Below are positions 24,893 to 33,494 of a stretch of 64,000 nt of DNA, piece by piece (the first letter of the stretch is position 1; every line of letters starts with the position of its first letter). Position numbers and translations under genes: made by a program. Below the pieces are notes generated by a model. The model was given only the letters and a program-made list of their open reading frames with translations, was not told the origin of the DNA and did not search any database. Source of the stretch: Pedobacter miscanthi (GTDB taxonomy: Bacteria > Bacteroidota > Bacteroidia > Sphingobacteriales > Sphingobacteriaceae); contig NZ_QNQU01000006.1 of NCBI RefSeq assembly GCF_003315595.1, positions 1 through 64,000 of the forward strand. The letters run 5' to 3'.

Positions 24893-25945
24893 CTAACCCT
24901 GGGCCCTTCCAACATCAAAACCACCTTCGCCATAGCCATAACTGCCTGTAGTACCGCACCAGGGGCAGGTACTCATGCTTTCGTTGCCGATACAGTGTAT
25001 TTTCTGGCATTGACACATGGCCAGGCCAAACTGGTTACCACAACATGGACATGATGGTGCCCCGATCAATTCTTCGGTATTTACTTTTTGCTGTATACCG
25101 TTTTCTTCGCACAGCTCATAATAAGACTGATCTACCTGAAAACCGCCCACCAGACGGTAAGCCTGTGTTTGCAGATTTAAGCCATCAAAACCTGATTCGT
25201 TAATTACTTTGCGGTATTTCATCAGGTATGGCCGCTTTGTATTCTGGCATTTGGCCGATAACACCACATAATTATTATCAATATACTGTTTGGTAGCAGG
25301 CGCTTTGGAAATATCGATTTTAGAAAGGGTATCGCCATCCAGTTTTGCGAGTTCGAAACCCGACTCGTTATTTTCTACACTGATGCTGCTGGTTTTAATA
25401 GAATCTGTTACCCATTTAAAAAACTTATTATAATCATCAGTGGTTGCATTCTTAAAATGGAGCACATTTTCGGTAAGTTCTGCTAAAATGCGGGTATCGG
25501 CGCTGTCGCCAAAAGAAATGGCCACCATATTTGCGGTGCGCTGCCAATTCTGTTTCCATTCGGCAATGGCATTCTGGGTATCATCGGTAGGTACACCATC
25601 GGTAAACAGAAATACAATCGGTTTCCAATCGCCTTTTTGCTCCATGGTGGTTTTAATAATGTCCTTTCTCATCTGGAACATTAAATGCCCCAAACCCTTA
25701 CTTAAAGATGTTCCGCCACCAATCGGAAATTTTGGCGGATAAAAGCTAACCACTTCCTGCAAAGGAACCAGTGTTTTTGCTTGTCCGGCAAAAACAATAA
25801 TCGAAATCCAGACGGTTTCTATGGCATAAGGATCGGTTTTAATGGCCTTAATAATGGTTGCCATGCCTTCTTCTACCTGCTGGATCTGATCTCCAACCAT
25901 CGATTCGGAAATATCTATTAAAAAGTAAATGGGTAATCTTCTCAT
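24893..25945 (-). CDS. TerY-like vWA protein with C-terminal zinc ribbons
   Basis: The 350-residue protein starts with a vWA domain (about 1-200) holding the MIDAS motif DISES at residues 10-14 and a FTDGVPTDD stretch for the distal ligands. The C-terminal part carries several Cys pairs (CPCCGNQFGLAMCQCQK and CPWCG) that would bind zinc. It fits TerY, the vWA member of the Ter-type TerY-P triad. It lies 2 bp upstream of the PP2C gene and 60 bp downstream of an unknown small gene. Confidence 0.87.
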   Translation of the reverse strand: MRRLPIYFLIDISESMVGDQIQQVEEGMATIIKAIKTDPYAIETVWISIIVFAGQAKTLVPLQEVVSFYPPKFPIGGGTSLSKGLGHLMFQMRKDIIKTTMEQKGDWKPIVFLFTDGVPTDDTQNAIAEWKQNWQRTANMVAISFGDSADTRILAELTENVLHFKNATTDDYNKFFKWVTDSIKTSSISVENNESGFELAKLDGDTLSKIDISKAPATKQYIDNNYVVLSAKCQNTKRPYLMKYRKVINESGFDGLNLQTQAYRLVGGFQVDQSYYELCEENGIQQKVNTEELIGAPSCPCCGNQFGLAMCQCQKIHCIGNESMSTCPWCGTTGSYGYGEGGFDVGRAQG

Positions 25946-26005
25946 GTGATAAATAAATTGAAATATCTGGGTTGCGGATTTTATTTTGACTTATAATTAG
26001 CGGAA

Positions 26006-26491
26006 TTACCTGAATATAACCTTACGGATTTCTTTTGCAACTGTGCCATAACCATCCTTAATCCGCTGATTATAATTGGTACAGCCGTAAATCACTACAT
26101 TATCTGTCCCTTCTAAATGGTTAATCGAAAAATAGGTATTTACCCTATTGGCAAATGATACCGTTTCGTTGTTTTTACTCTTTTTATCAAAAATATCGAT
26201 AAACTGCACGTTTAAATAAAGACAATCGCCCTGCAAATCTGACGCAAGAAGCTTAAAATCGCTGTTTTGGCTGTTTCTCAGATCTAATTGAGCCTGGTAA
26301 ATGTTAAAATTAGGCTGTTTGAAGGTTTCATAACAGATTAAAATCCCATCAAGGGTTGTTTCTTGGAATATTCCAGCAACGGTATCTGTTGCGTATGAGG
26401 TATAACTGCTTTCGTTATCGTTTTTAGGTAAATTTTTAATAATGAAACTGATTATTGAGATGATAATGCTGATTACGGTAAAAATGCCCAT
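26006..26491 (-). CDS. Unknown Ter-cluster protein A with N-terminal membrane anchor
   Basis: Not recognised. The 161-residue protein has one hydrophobic N-terminal segment (about 3-22) and a soluble domain. The domain shares clear motifs with the product of the neighbouring gene 26537-27010: a CYE at its start, an ID/LDVFD motif, and a YFSINxL...NVVIYGC segment near the C-terminus. The two are paralogues. It sits between vWA genes, so it is probably part of the same signalling complex. No function is proposed. Confidence 0.75.
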   Translation of the reverse strand: MGIFTVISIIISIISFIIKNLPKNDNESSYTSYATDTVAGIFQETTLDGILICYETFKQPNFNIYQAQLDLRNSQNSDFKLLASDLQGDCLYLNVQFIDIFDKKSKNNETVSFANRVNTYFSINHLEGTDNVVIYGCTNYNQRIKDGYGTVAKEIRKVIFR

Positions 26492-26536
26492 TTGGAGAGG
26501 TTAATATATTTTAGTTTGATTAAGTTTTTAGTAACA

Positions 26537-27010
26537 TTAAATTGTGGCGAGGTATAGTTGGCTGCCAATATTTTTATGTATCTGCTGCATCCTGTCATTA
26601 CTGGCTTTGCAGCCGTAAATAATCACATTATTATTGGCCTGCAGGTAATTGATGGAAAAATAGGTAATCATTTTATTCCTGGCCTCCTTGGTTTCGCCCA
26701 GTTTATTTGTACGGTCGAAGACGTCCAGATAATATACAATCAGGTATAAACAATATTCACATTTTAAAGCTTTCATTATGATAAAATCATCCTGATTCAA
26801 TGCTTTCAGCTTTGTTATTGTATGTTCGAAGCCAAAGTTTAAATTTTTATGGCTCTCATAACAATGAACGACATTGTCTAAAGCACCATCTAAAAACGGA
26901 TTGGCATCTATGGGTGGCAACCTTGTCCCATGATTTTCGGGAAGCATGTAATTGACAACTTTAACAGTCGTATCCAATCCCTGTACAATGTTAAATAACA
27001 AACCTATCAT
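26537..27010 (-). CDS. Unknown Ter-cluster protein B, paralogue of A
   Basis: The 157-residue protein lacks the long hydrophobic start of its paralogue (its first 18 residues are only mildly hydrophobic). It shares YFSINYLQANNNVIIYGC (about 120-137) and VVHCYESHKNLNF with it. Its start overlaps the stop of the upstream vWA gene by 4 bp, so it is coupled to that gene. The two proteins form a family not recognised here. Confidence 0.75.
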   Translation of the reverse strand: MIGLLFNIVQGLDTTVKVVNYMLPENHGTRLPPIDANPFLDGALDNVVHCYESHKNLNFGFEHTITKLKALNQDDFIIMKALKCEYCLYLIVYYLDVFDRTNKLGETKEARNKMITYFSINYLQANNNVIIYGCKASNDRMQQIHKNIGSQLYLATI

Positions 27011-27642
27011 ACAATCAACGTAATTTCGCTTGGCGGCGGTGGCAAGGTTACACTTTCTCCCGTTCCCTGACTTTTGTTTCCCTGTTCGATGGTTTCAGAA
27101 ACCCATTTAAAAAATTGCCTCAACGTAGCGCTATCGGCCGTATCTAAATGTACCACATCGGGTGTAAGTTCTTTCAAAAGCGAATCGTTTGCCAGGTGCC
27201 CGGCAGCACAGCAAACAATTGCCCCAAAATTTAGCGATTTAATTTTAGGTAACATTTCGCGGTACAGTTGAAGATCGCTGGGCTTACCATCGGTAAAAAG
27301 AAACAAAAGCGGTTTCCAGTCGCCCTTTTGCGTAGCACTGCCCACAATTACATCGAGTTTTACTTTTTCGTACAACATTTCGAGCGCCTGGCCGGTATGT
27401 GTTGGCCCGCTTTGCGGGCAGTTAATTTCGGGCAGCTGAAAAGAGGGAAGTTCGGTTAGGGGTACAATTTCCTTAACCTCCCGATCGAAAGTAATCATGC
27501 TGATCCATAGCGAATCCAGCGCCTGCGCATCGGTCCTTAATGTATTTACCATACCGCTCAGGGCATTATTTAAGGCCTCAATGGGTTCGCCATACATCGA
27601 ACCTGAAGTATCGATCAAAAAATAAACAGGTAATCTTCTCAT
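27007..27642 (-). CDS. vWA-domain protein (TerY-like), short form 1
   Basis: A 211-residue single vWA domain. The MIDAS motif is DTSGS at 10-14 (FLIDTSGSMYGEPIEAL), with FLFTDGKPSD for distal ligands and a short Pro-rich tail. It is related to the next vWA protein (27648-28286) and to the longer TerY-like protein. It overlaps the downstream unknown gene by 4 bp and lies 5 bp after the other vWA gene. Confidence 0.88.
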   Translation of the reverse strand: MRRLPVYFLIDTSGSMYGEPIEALNNALSGMVNTLRTDAQALDSLWISMITFDREVKEIVPLTELPSFQLPEINCPQSGPTHTGQALEMLYEKVKLDVIVGSATQKGDWKPLLFLFTDGKPSDLQLYREMLPKIKSLNFGAIVCCAAGHLANDSLLKELTPDVVHLDTADSATLRQFFKWVSETIEQGNKSQGTGESVTLPPPPSEITLIV

Positions 27643-27647
27643 ATACT

Positions 27648-28286
27648 TTAAATAACAATATTTAATTCGGGCGGAGGTGGTGGCAGCTCTTTAAAGCCCT
27701 GTATTTCTTTCCCGCCATCTTCTACCCTTGTAGAGCTTACACCAATAGATGCAGTTACCCACTGAAAAAACTTGCCTATGCTTGCTGAATCGGCGGTATC
27801 TAAACTTACCACGTTTTCGGTTATCTGTTTTAAAACAGCAGTATCTGCTCCGGTTCCTGCGGCACAGGCTACGGTATATGCGGTTTTACGCTGTTTAAAG
27901 TCGTTTAAACCCGGTAACCAATCGTCTGTCGGTATTCCATCTGTCATGATAAAAACCAAAGGTTTCCAGTCACCTTTTTGTTCAGCGGTAGTTTTTGCAA
28001 CCTCGTGATCAATCCGGTTAGCCGTTAATTTTAAAGCTTCGCCCAAAGCGGTAGTGCCGCTTGCCCTTAAATCAACCATCTGAAAAGAGGCCAGATCGGT
28101 AAGCGGGATAACCTGCTGCGCGGAGCTATCAAATGTAATGATGCTGATAAAAGCAGTTTCTATCGCTTGCGGATTCTGCCTCAAAGCGCTGATCATTACC
28201 TGAACACCATTTTTTACAGCTTCAATGGGTTCCCCACTCATAGAACCCGATGTATCCAACAAAAGATATACTGGAAGTCTTCTCAT
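27648..28286 (-). CDS. vWA-domain protein (TerY-like), short form 2
   Basis: A 212-residue vWA protein with MIDAS DTSGS at 10-14 and FIMTDGIPTDD for distal ligands. It ends with a short Pro-rich tail ELPPPPPELNIVI, like its neighbour. A tandem duplication is likely. It is 9 bp downstream of the small membrane-protein gene. Confidence 0.88.
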   Translation of the reverse strand: MRRLPVYLLLDTSGSMSGEPIEAVKNGVQVMISALRQNPQAIETAFISIITFDSSAQQVIPLTDLASFQMVDLRASGTTALGEALKLTANRIDHEVAKTTAEQKGDWKPLVFIMTDGIPTDDWLPGLNDFKQRKTAYTVACAAGTGADTAVLKQITENVVSLDTADSASIGKFFQWVTASIGVSSTRVEDGGKEIQGFKELPPPPPELNIVI

Positions 28287-28295
28287 ATGCTTAAA

Positions 28296-28703
28296 TTATT
28301 GCGGAACAGAATATGTATCTGCTGTTTCCCGGTTAGGTGATTGTACGTGCCCTGGTATGTTATAGCTATTACCTGCACCATAAGTAGGATCGTTTTGGTT
28401 AATGTGGGCTAAAATTTCGTAAGTGTAATCTTTGCCACCACCCAAAATACTTGCAATATTACCAATGGTATAAATCGGACCCCATGGAATTCCCCACCAG
28501 CCCAGGAAAAAACTGATGGCCAGATAACCCAAACCCGGTGTAATGCGGCTTTGCCCGGGAGGGATAAAATAAAAGTCAGACGGCCGGTTAAACGTCAGGA
28601 TTATAACTGAGATACAATATTTATACATCACAAATTTACCACCCTGATCAACCAGATCCCTGATTTCGTCGCCGGTTAAGCCTTCGATATTTTTAATAGC
28701 CAT
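28296..28703 (-). CDS. Small Ter-cluster membrane protein
   Basis: The 135-residue protein has an N-terminal helical part (GLTGDEIRDLVDQGGKF), a hydrophobic stretch with YKYCISVIILTFNRPSDFYF (about 28-47), and a second hydrophobic part with two short segments (about 58-90). The tail is polar and low-complexity. It has no recognised function, but its position between TerD and vWA genes suggests it tethers the system to the membrane. Its start is coupled to the upstream TerD gene by a TAATG overlap. Confidence 0.75.
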   Translation of the reverse strand: MAIKNIEGLTGDEIRDLVDQGGKFVMYKYCISVIILTFNRPSDFYFIPPGQSRITPGLGYLAISFFLGWWGIPWGPIYTIGNIASILGGGKDYTYEILAHINQNDPTYGAGNSYNIPGHVQSPNRETADTYSVPQ

Positions 28704-29362
28704 TACAGATAAGATTTTAAAATTAAGTGGATAGTTTGCCCTAAAAATGAATCGGGTGTAGGATCGCCAATGGCATCAAATTTCCATTCGTTGTTGCGTT
28801 TATAAAGTTTGCCCATAATGAGCGCTTTTTTGCCGGCATAACCCGATTCGGCAGATACGTTATAAGAAGCAAAAACCTCTTTTACCTGTGTAGGTGTTCC
28901 TTCATACATCCTGATTTTTGAATACGGAATCTGAGAGAAATCCTCTTTGCCCACATTATTCAGGAAGAAGAATATTTTGGCCACTTTGGGGTCGATTTTT
29001 GATAAATCGACCGTGATAATTTCGTTATCCAAACCATCATCGCCCCCCGAATCACCCTCCAAATCATCACCGGTATGCCTTAAAGCGCCATCTAAAGAAA
29101 CCAGTTTACCTTTTGGCAAACCAAACTGCTGCAAAAAATCAATTCTATAAAGTGGCGAATAAATATGATCGCATAGGTTATTGTTATCATCAATGAGGAT
29201 ACAGCTAAGATCAAGATCTACACTTTGTTTCTTGGTAGTTAGGCCTAAAAATCCCTTCGTTTCAATCGCTCCCCAGTTTACCCCTACACAAAAGCTGGTT
29301 AAAGTGGCCCCGCTTTCTTTCCTCAGGTCTATTTTTTGGCCCTTTGATAAATTAATTGCCAT
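28703..29362 (-). CDS. terD: TerD-family protein 1, divergent
   Basis: A 219-residue TerD domain protein. Members bind Ca2+ and form the core of tellurite/stress systems, with an unclear mechanism. It has the MAINLSKGQK start and the GDDLEGDSGGDDG loop, with extra acidic residues near 78-93. The N-terminal part is more divergent than in the three other copies (LGWD is absent). It is the last TerD of the tandem and overlaps the following small membrane-protein gene by one base. Confidence 0.88.
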   Translation of the reverse strand: MAINLSKGQKIDLRKESGATLTSFCVGVNWGAIETKGFLGLTTKKQSVDLDLSCILIDDNNNLCDHIYSPLYRIDFLQQFGLPKGKLVSLDGALRHTGDDLEGDSGGDDGLDNEIITVDLSKIDPKVAKIFFFLNNVGKEDFSQIPYSKIRMYEGTPTQVKEVFASYNVSAESGYAGKKALIMGKLYKRNNEWKFDAIGDPTPDSFLGQTIHLILKSYL

Positions 29363-29375
29363 AATTAAATGTGGT

Positions 29376-29927
29376 TTAGTTGTATTTATTTAAGAAAAAC
29401 TCCAATCCATCCTTCATTCCAATCCCTACAGCTTCAAATTTCCATTCGTTGTTACGTTTGTAAATCCTTCCAAACTCAACAGCAGTTTCTATCGAGAAAT
29501 CTTCTTCCAGCTCATATTTAAGCACCTCGTTGTTGGCGCCATCCAATACCCTGATGTAAGAATTGCGGATCTGCCCAAAATTTTGTCTCCTGTTCTCTGC
29601 ATCATGCACGGTAACTATCACACAGATTTCGGCAGCAGCCGGGCCGATTTTAGAAAGGTCTACTTTAATCTGTTCGTCATCGCCGGCACCATCACCGGTG
29701 AGGTTATCGCCTGAATGTTGTACGGCACCATCAGGTGTTTTCAAATTATTATAAAAAACGAAATGCGAATCAGAAAGTAATTTTTTATTATCGCCCAATA
29801 CAAAAACAGAAGTATCTAAATCAAACGCGGAGCCTGTTGATGCACTGTTGGTATCCCATCCAAGTCCGATGGTAAATTGAGGGGCATTAATTGCTTCCCG
29901 TTGTCCTTTTTGCAGGTTAATTGCCAT
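29376..29927 (-). CDS. terD: TerD-family protein 2
   Basis: The 183-residue protein has the canonical TerD features: MAINLQKGQ start, LGWDTN near 23-28, FDLDTSVF motif, and the acidic Ca2+ loop HSGDNLTGDGAGDDEQIKVDL (about 72-92). It ends with the KRNNEWKFEAVGIG segment. It is 13 bp upstream of terD copy 1. Confidence 0.93.
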   Translation of the reverse strand: MAINLQKGQREAINAPQFTIGLGWDTNSASTGSAFDLDTSVFVLGDNKKLLSDSHFVFYNNLKTPDGAVQHSGDNLTGDGAGDDEQIKVDLSKIGPAAAEICVIVTVHDAENRRQNFGQIRNSYIRVLDGANNEVLKYELEEDFSIETAVEFGRIYKRNNEWKFEAVGIGMKDGLEFFLNKYN

Positions 29928-29976
29928 ATCTGGTTAATTTGCTGTTCAACGTTCACTGAACAGTGGTTCATTTATT

Positions 29977-30645
29977 TTATGTATTGATATATTTCTTTAA
30001 AATTTCGAGGAAATTATCGGTTTGATGTGGTTCTCCGATGGCCCTGAATTTCCATCCACCATCTTTACGGTAAGCTTCGGCAAAAACCATGGTACACATT
30101 CCGTTTAACGATGCATCCCCCGAAAGGCTGTACCTGGTAATTTCTTTTCCATGCGCATCAACGGCCCTGATAAAAGCATTTTCGACCATGCTAAAATGCT
30201 GGTTATTCTGCCGCCCCTGGTAAATGGATACTACAAAAACTATTTTCTGGTAAATGGGATCCAGTGCATCGAGTTTTACAATAATCTGTTCATCGTCACC
30301 ATCGCCGGCACCGGTTCTGTTATCGCCTGTTAGCCAGATATTCCCTGATGGATGCCGCATGGAATTAAAGAAAATCACATCGCCTTCGAATAATCCAACC
30401 TGACGGCCATTCTGATTAACCGTTCTGCCCAAATTGAGTACTTTATCGTTGGCACCCAATAAAAAAGCAATCGCATCCAGGTCGAATTCTTCTTCTTTTG
30501 GAGCGAATAATTTACCCAGGAAACCGGTATTTTTCTGACGCACATCCCAACCCAAACCCATGGTCACTTTCGACAGGTCGAAAGTTTCACCTTTATCATT
30601 TTTACGGAGATCAATGGTTTGACCTTTTACCAAATTTATTGCCAT
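29977..30645 (-). CDS. terD: TerD-family protein 3, longer form
   Basis: A 222-residue TerD protein with an insert after the LGWD motif (about 30-60, FLGKLFAPKEEEFDLD) and a modified acidic loop LTGDNRTGAGDGDDEQIIVK. Overall order of motifs is unchanged. A Ca2+-binding role is likely from the acidic loop. Confidence 0.9.
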   Translation of the reverse strand: MAINLVKGQTIDLRKNDKGETFDLSKVTMGLGWDVRQKNTGFLGKLFAPKEEEFDLDAIAFLLGANDKVLNLGRTVNQNGRQVGLFEGDVIFFNSMRHPSGNIWLTGDNRTGAGDGDDEQIIVKLDALDPIYQKIVFVVSIYQGRQNNQHFSMVENAFIRAVDAHGKEITRYSLSGDASLNGMCTMVFAEAYRKDGGWKFRAIGEPHQTDNFLEILKKYINT

Positions 30646-30660
30646 AACGTGTTTAAACTG

Positions 30661-31236
30661 CTATTTAATAATCTGACCTTTAAAATATTTGGAAAGGAAA
30701 AACGACAGGTCTTCGCGATAACCAATGCCAGATGCCTCAAACTTCCATTTACCTTCCCGTTTGTATAAACGGCCAAATTCTACACCGGTTTCGATAGAAA
30801 AATCCTCGCCCAATTCATATTTTGCAACCTCCTGACCGTTACTGTCATCAACAACACGGATATAGGAATTCCTTACCTGACCATAATTCTGTTTACGGCT
30901 TATGGCCTCATGAATGGTAACCACAAATAATATTTCCTGGATCTGGGGATCAACTTTTGATAAATCAACCTGGATACTTTCATCATCACCGTCGGCACTG
31001 TTCCCTCCTGTCGGATCGTCGCCGGTATGGTGCAAAGCCTGATCGGGAGAATCGGTATTGCCATAGAAAACAAAATATTCTTCTTCGGGGATCAGCCTGC
31101 TCGAGTTGATCATAAATGCGGAAGCATCAAGATCAAAATCGTAGCCGGTACCCTCATTCGGATCCCAACCCAGGCCTAAAGTGATTTTTGATAATCCGAT
31201 ATCAATTTTTTGTCCTTTTTGTAGATTAATAGCCAT
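30661..31236 (-). CDS. terD: TerD-family protein 4, first gene of the operon
   Basis: A 191-residue TerD protein with MAINLQKGQ, LGWDPN (about 22-27), FDLDASAF and the loop HTGDDPTGGNSADGDDESIQ. It is the most upstream gene of the 9-kb minus-strand Ter operon. Upstream is a 421-bp gap, which should contain the promoter. Confidence 0.92.
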   Translation of the reverse strand: MAINLQKGQKIDIGLSKITLGLGWDPNEGTGYDFDLDASAFMINSSRLIPEEEYFVFYGNTDSPDQALHHTGDDPTGGNSADGDDESIQVDLSKVDPQIQEILFVVTIHEAISRKQNYGQVRNSYIRVVDDSNGQEVAKYELGEDFSIETGVEFGRLYKREGKWKFEASGIGYREDLSFFLSKYFKGQIIK

Positions 31237-31657
31237 TATTAAAAAATTTTTAAAATATTATATGTGTAAATGAGATGTAGATCATCAATATCGCGGTTTT
31301 ACGCAATAAGGATCGGAAGAAAAGAACAAACTACCTTTAACAGCAATTGTATCGTTTCAATAATAGGGATATGGAATGGTTACAGCGATTGGATTGAGCG
31401 TTAATTTTTTTTATATCCTGTAACCCTGTTTATCGGTTTAAATGTTTATAAACAAATATATTAGTTTGAATGCTAATTCCAAATGCGGATTTAAAAAAAT
31501 GCCAGATCCTTTTGAGAATCTGGCAGAGATGTGGTGCCGGATATTACTATCTGACAAAATAGAAATAATGTTTACCAATTTAATCAGATCAGCCTTTAGT
31601 TATCGTTTAAATTTTTGAATCAGTGAGATGGTAACATCTGACTGCACATTTAGCAAT
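31237..31657. other. Intergenic region upstream of the Ter operon
   Basis: This 421-bp gap holds the terminator of the L,D-transpeptidase gene (31491-31525) and, below it, the presumed Ter promoter region. No close TAnnTTTG promoter was found. A TAGTTTG-like word lies on the minus strand, but its spacing is poor. No gene is supported. Confidence 0.6.
31491..31525 (-). terminator. Intrinsic terminator after the L,D-transpeptidase gene
   Basis: Arms TGCCAGAT (31500-31507) and ATCTGGCA (31518-31525) are perfect. On the minus strand they are followed by a T-run (31499-31493). It lies 130 bp past the stop of the transpeptidase gene. Confidence 0.75.
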
Positions 31658-33220
31658 TTATCTGAACTTTTTCATCGCGGTCCAGAGTTTTTCATCCATT
31701 CCGTAAACATCGGGCCGGTATTCGATCTTATCGTTTTGAGACCAGGCCGTGATATATGTGATGATTAATGGCACTGCTTTTTTGGGCGCAAACCATGCCG
31801 GTTTTAACTGAAAAGCCTTGGTGGTATCGGCCTTTTGGGCCAAACGTTTTTTATACCATTTTACATGGGTACTATCAACAGGGGGCAAATCTACTTCGGC
31901 CCTCAGTTTATCATAAGTATAAGTATCTTTTACCAAAAGCTCGGCAAACTCCAAAGGCTTTTCGATGCGCACACAACCATGGCTGATGGCCCGGTTGCTG
32001 AGGTTAAATCCGTTTTTATTATTGGTATCATGAAGGTAAATACTCGAGCTGTTATCGAAGATAAATTTAAACTTGCCCAAGGCATTTCCACCGCCCGATC
32101 CCTGCTTAAATTTGAAGGGCAATTTATCCCTCGAATATTTGTTCCAATTGATGGTATCAGGTTCGCCAATCAGCTTATCTTTGTAGTACACTTTGATGTT
32201 ACTATTCGATAAATAAAAAGGATCTTTCCGGGCCATCCAATAGATCTCACTTTGCGCAATACTTACCGGAATATTCCATATCGGATTAGCCTGAATGGAA
32301 TTGATTTTACTGAACAATAAAGGCGTCTCATGGTTCTTCGGTTTATCATCTAAATTACCTGATTTTGCAAAGGCTTTTAGCTTGTCTTCATAACCATTTT
32401 CGCGCTTGCCACCCACACATACTTTCATCGAAATTACCGTATCGGTTTTGTCCAGCCAGGTCAACCTAAAATCAGGAATATTTACCTGCACATAATTGTC
32501 GCCGGTCTCCGGCATTTTCCATCGGAAACGTTCCATGTTCAACAGTAAAATCCGCTTCTCACTTTCCGCATCTGTATTTAAATAGGCCGACTGCAAAGCT
32601 TTGTACTGCGCCGATTTCGGCTGAACAGATCTCAATGTATCGAGCAGGTTTTTGCTATCTAAAAGACGCTGCATTCCGGCACTATCCGGACGCCTTACTT
32701 TAATGTAATAACGGGAGAAAATACTACGTGGATTGACCACTCCATATTTAAGGTAATTGTTATAATTTAAATAAGCATTGGCCGATAATAATTCGAGTTT
32801 GGCAATTACCGGATAACTCTCTTCAACCTTTTTAAATTTATTGGCGGTTAATGCTGCAAGGAGTTCTTTAATCTCATCTCCCTTAAAAATCTTTGGATTA
32901 AAACCATGTACCTTACTTTGATTTAGATAACTCACCAGCGAATCCAACTCCCCATTGATATAAAATTGTGTAACCAATTTTGGCTGCGTATAATTATTGG
33001 CGTAAAAAGCTTTAATGGTTTTAGGATTAACAAATTTAACAGAAAGACTGTCCATAGTCTTCACAAAAACGCTATCATAAGCTACAGTATCGAAATCTTT
33101 ATAAATTTTGTTATTAAAATGCTCAGCTAATACTTTTCCGATCTCGGGGGGGCTTTTAAACCATCCACAGGCAGAAATGAACAAGATAAAGGGTAAAATC
33201 AGAAAGCGAAACTTTTTCAA
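31658..33220 (-). CDS. L,D-transpeptidase lipoprotein
   Basis: The 520-residue protein has a lipoprotein signal (LFISACGWF, lipid Cys at about residue 18). A long helical/scaffold part includes YLNTDAESEKRILLLNMERFRW, and the YkuD domain lies in the C-terminal half with the catalytic motif SHGCVRI. Such enzymes form 3-3 peptidoglycan crosslinks or attach lipoproteins. The layout matches the YcbB/LdtD type. It is a single gene with a terminator behind it and the his promoter region in front. Confidence 0.9.
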   Translation of the reverse strand: MKKFRFLILPFILFISACGWFKSPPEIGKVLAEHFNNKIYKDFDTVAYDSVFVKTMDSLSVKFVNPKTIKAFYANNYTQPKLVTQFYINGELDSLVSYLNQSKVHGFNPKIFKGDEIKELLAALTANKFKKVEESYPVIAKLELLSANAYLNYNNYLKYGVVNPRSIFSRYYIKVRRPDSAGMQRLLDSKNLLDTLRSVQPKSAQYKALQSAYLNTDAESEKRILLLNMERFRWKMPETGDNYVQVNIPDFRLTWLDKTDTVISMKVCVGGKRENGYEDKLKAFAKSGNLDDKPKNHETPLLFSKINSIQANPIWNIPVSIAQSEIYWMARKDPFYLSNSNIKVYYKDKLIGEPDTINWNKYSRDKLPFKFKQGSGGGNALGKFKFIFDNSSSIYLHDTNNKNGFNLSNRAISHGCVRIEKPLEFAELLVKDTYTYDKLRAEVDLPPVDSTHVKWYKKRLAQKADTTKAFQLKPAWFAPKKAVPLIITYITAWSQNDKIEYRPDVYGMDEKLWTAMKKFR

Positions 33221-33296
33221 AATGTTAAATTTTAATACAAAATAAAGGTTATTGGCAATAAAAACAGCATAATGGCAAATTAAGTGCCATTATTTT

Positions 33297-33325
33297 TTGT
33301 TTTACGGTTTCAAACACTATATTTG
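33297..33325 (+). promoter_or_regulatory. his operon promoter
   Basis: A TTTG at about 33297-33300 and a TATATTTG -7 element at 33318-33325, about 17 bp apart, match the Bacteroidota consensus. The leader peptide ATG lies 45 bp downstream. Confidence 0.7.
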
Positions 33326-33369
33326 CCAGCGCTTATCAGCTAACGTATTGATACTGGCAGAAATAATTT

Positions 33370-33417
33370 ATGAATTTAACTTTGAACCATCACTTACATT
33401 TGCACCATCGCCGATAG
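33370..33417 (+). promoter_or_regulatory. hisL: his leader peptide (attenuator)
   Basis: A 15-codon reading frame, MNLTLNHHLHLHHRR followed by TAG, has five histidines, two adjacent pairs included. It lies 78 bp upstream of hisG. Overlapping its stop is a hairpin with arms ATCGCC and GGCGAT (33407-33412 and 33417-33422). A CTTATC at about 33332 can pair with GATAAG at about 33420, so alternative structures are possible. A classical T-run terminator is not obvious. Confidence 0.75.
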
Positions 33418-33494
33418 GCGATAAGATATGTTTGTTTTGTACTTCAAGACTTTTTTCCGTAAAATAATTTCCTGTTCACTCTATATTCAATACA

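Noticed and set aside
31237..31657. Riboswitch or small RNA upstream of the Ter operon
   Set aside because: Apart from the terminator hairpin no conserved fold was recognised, so nothing more is claimed.
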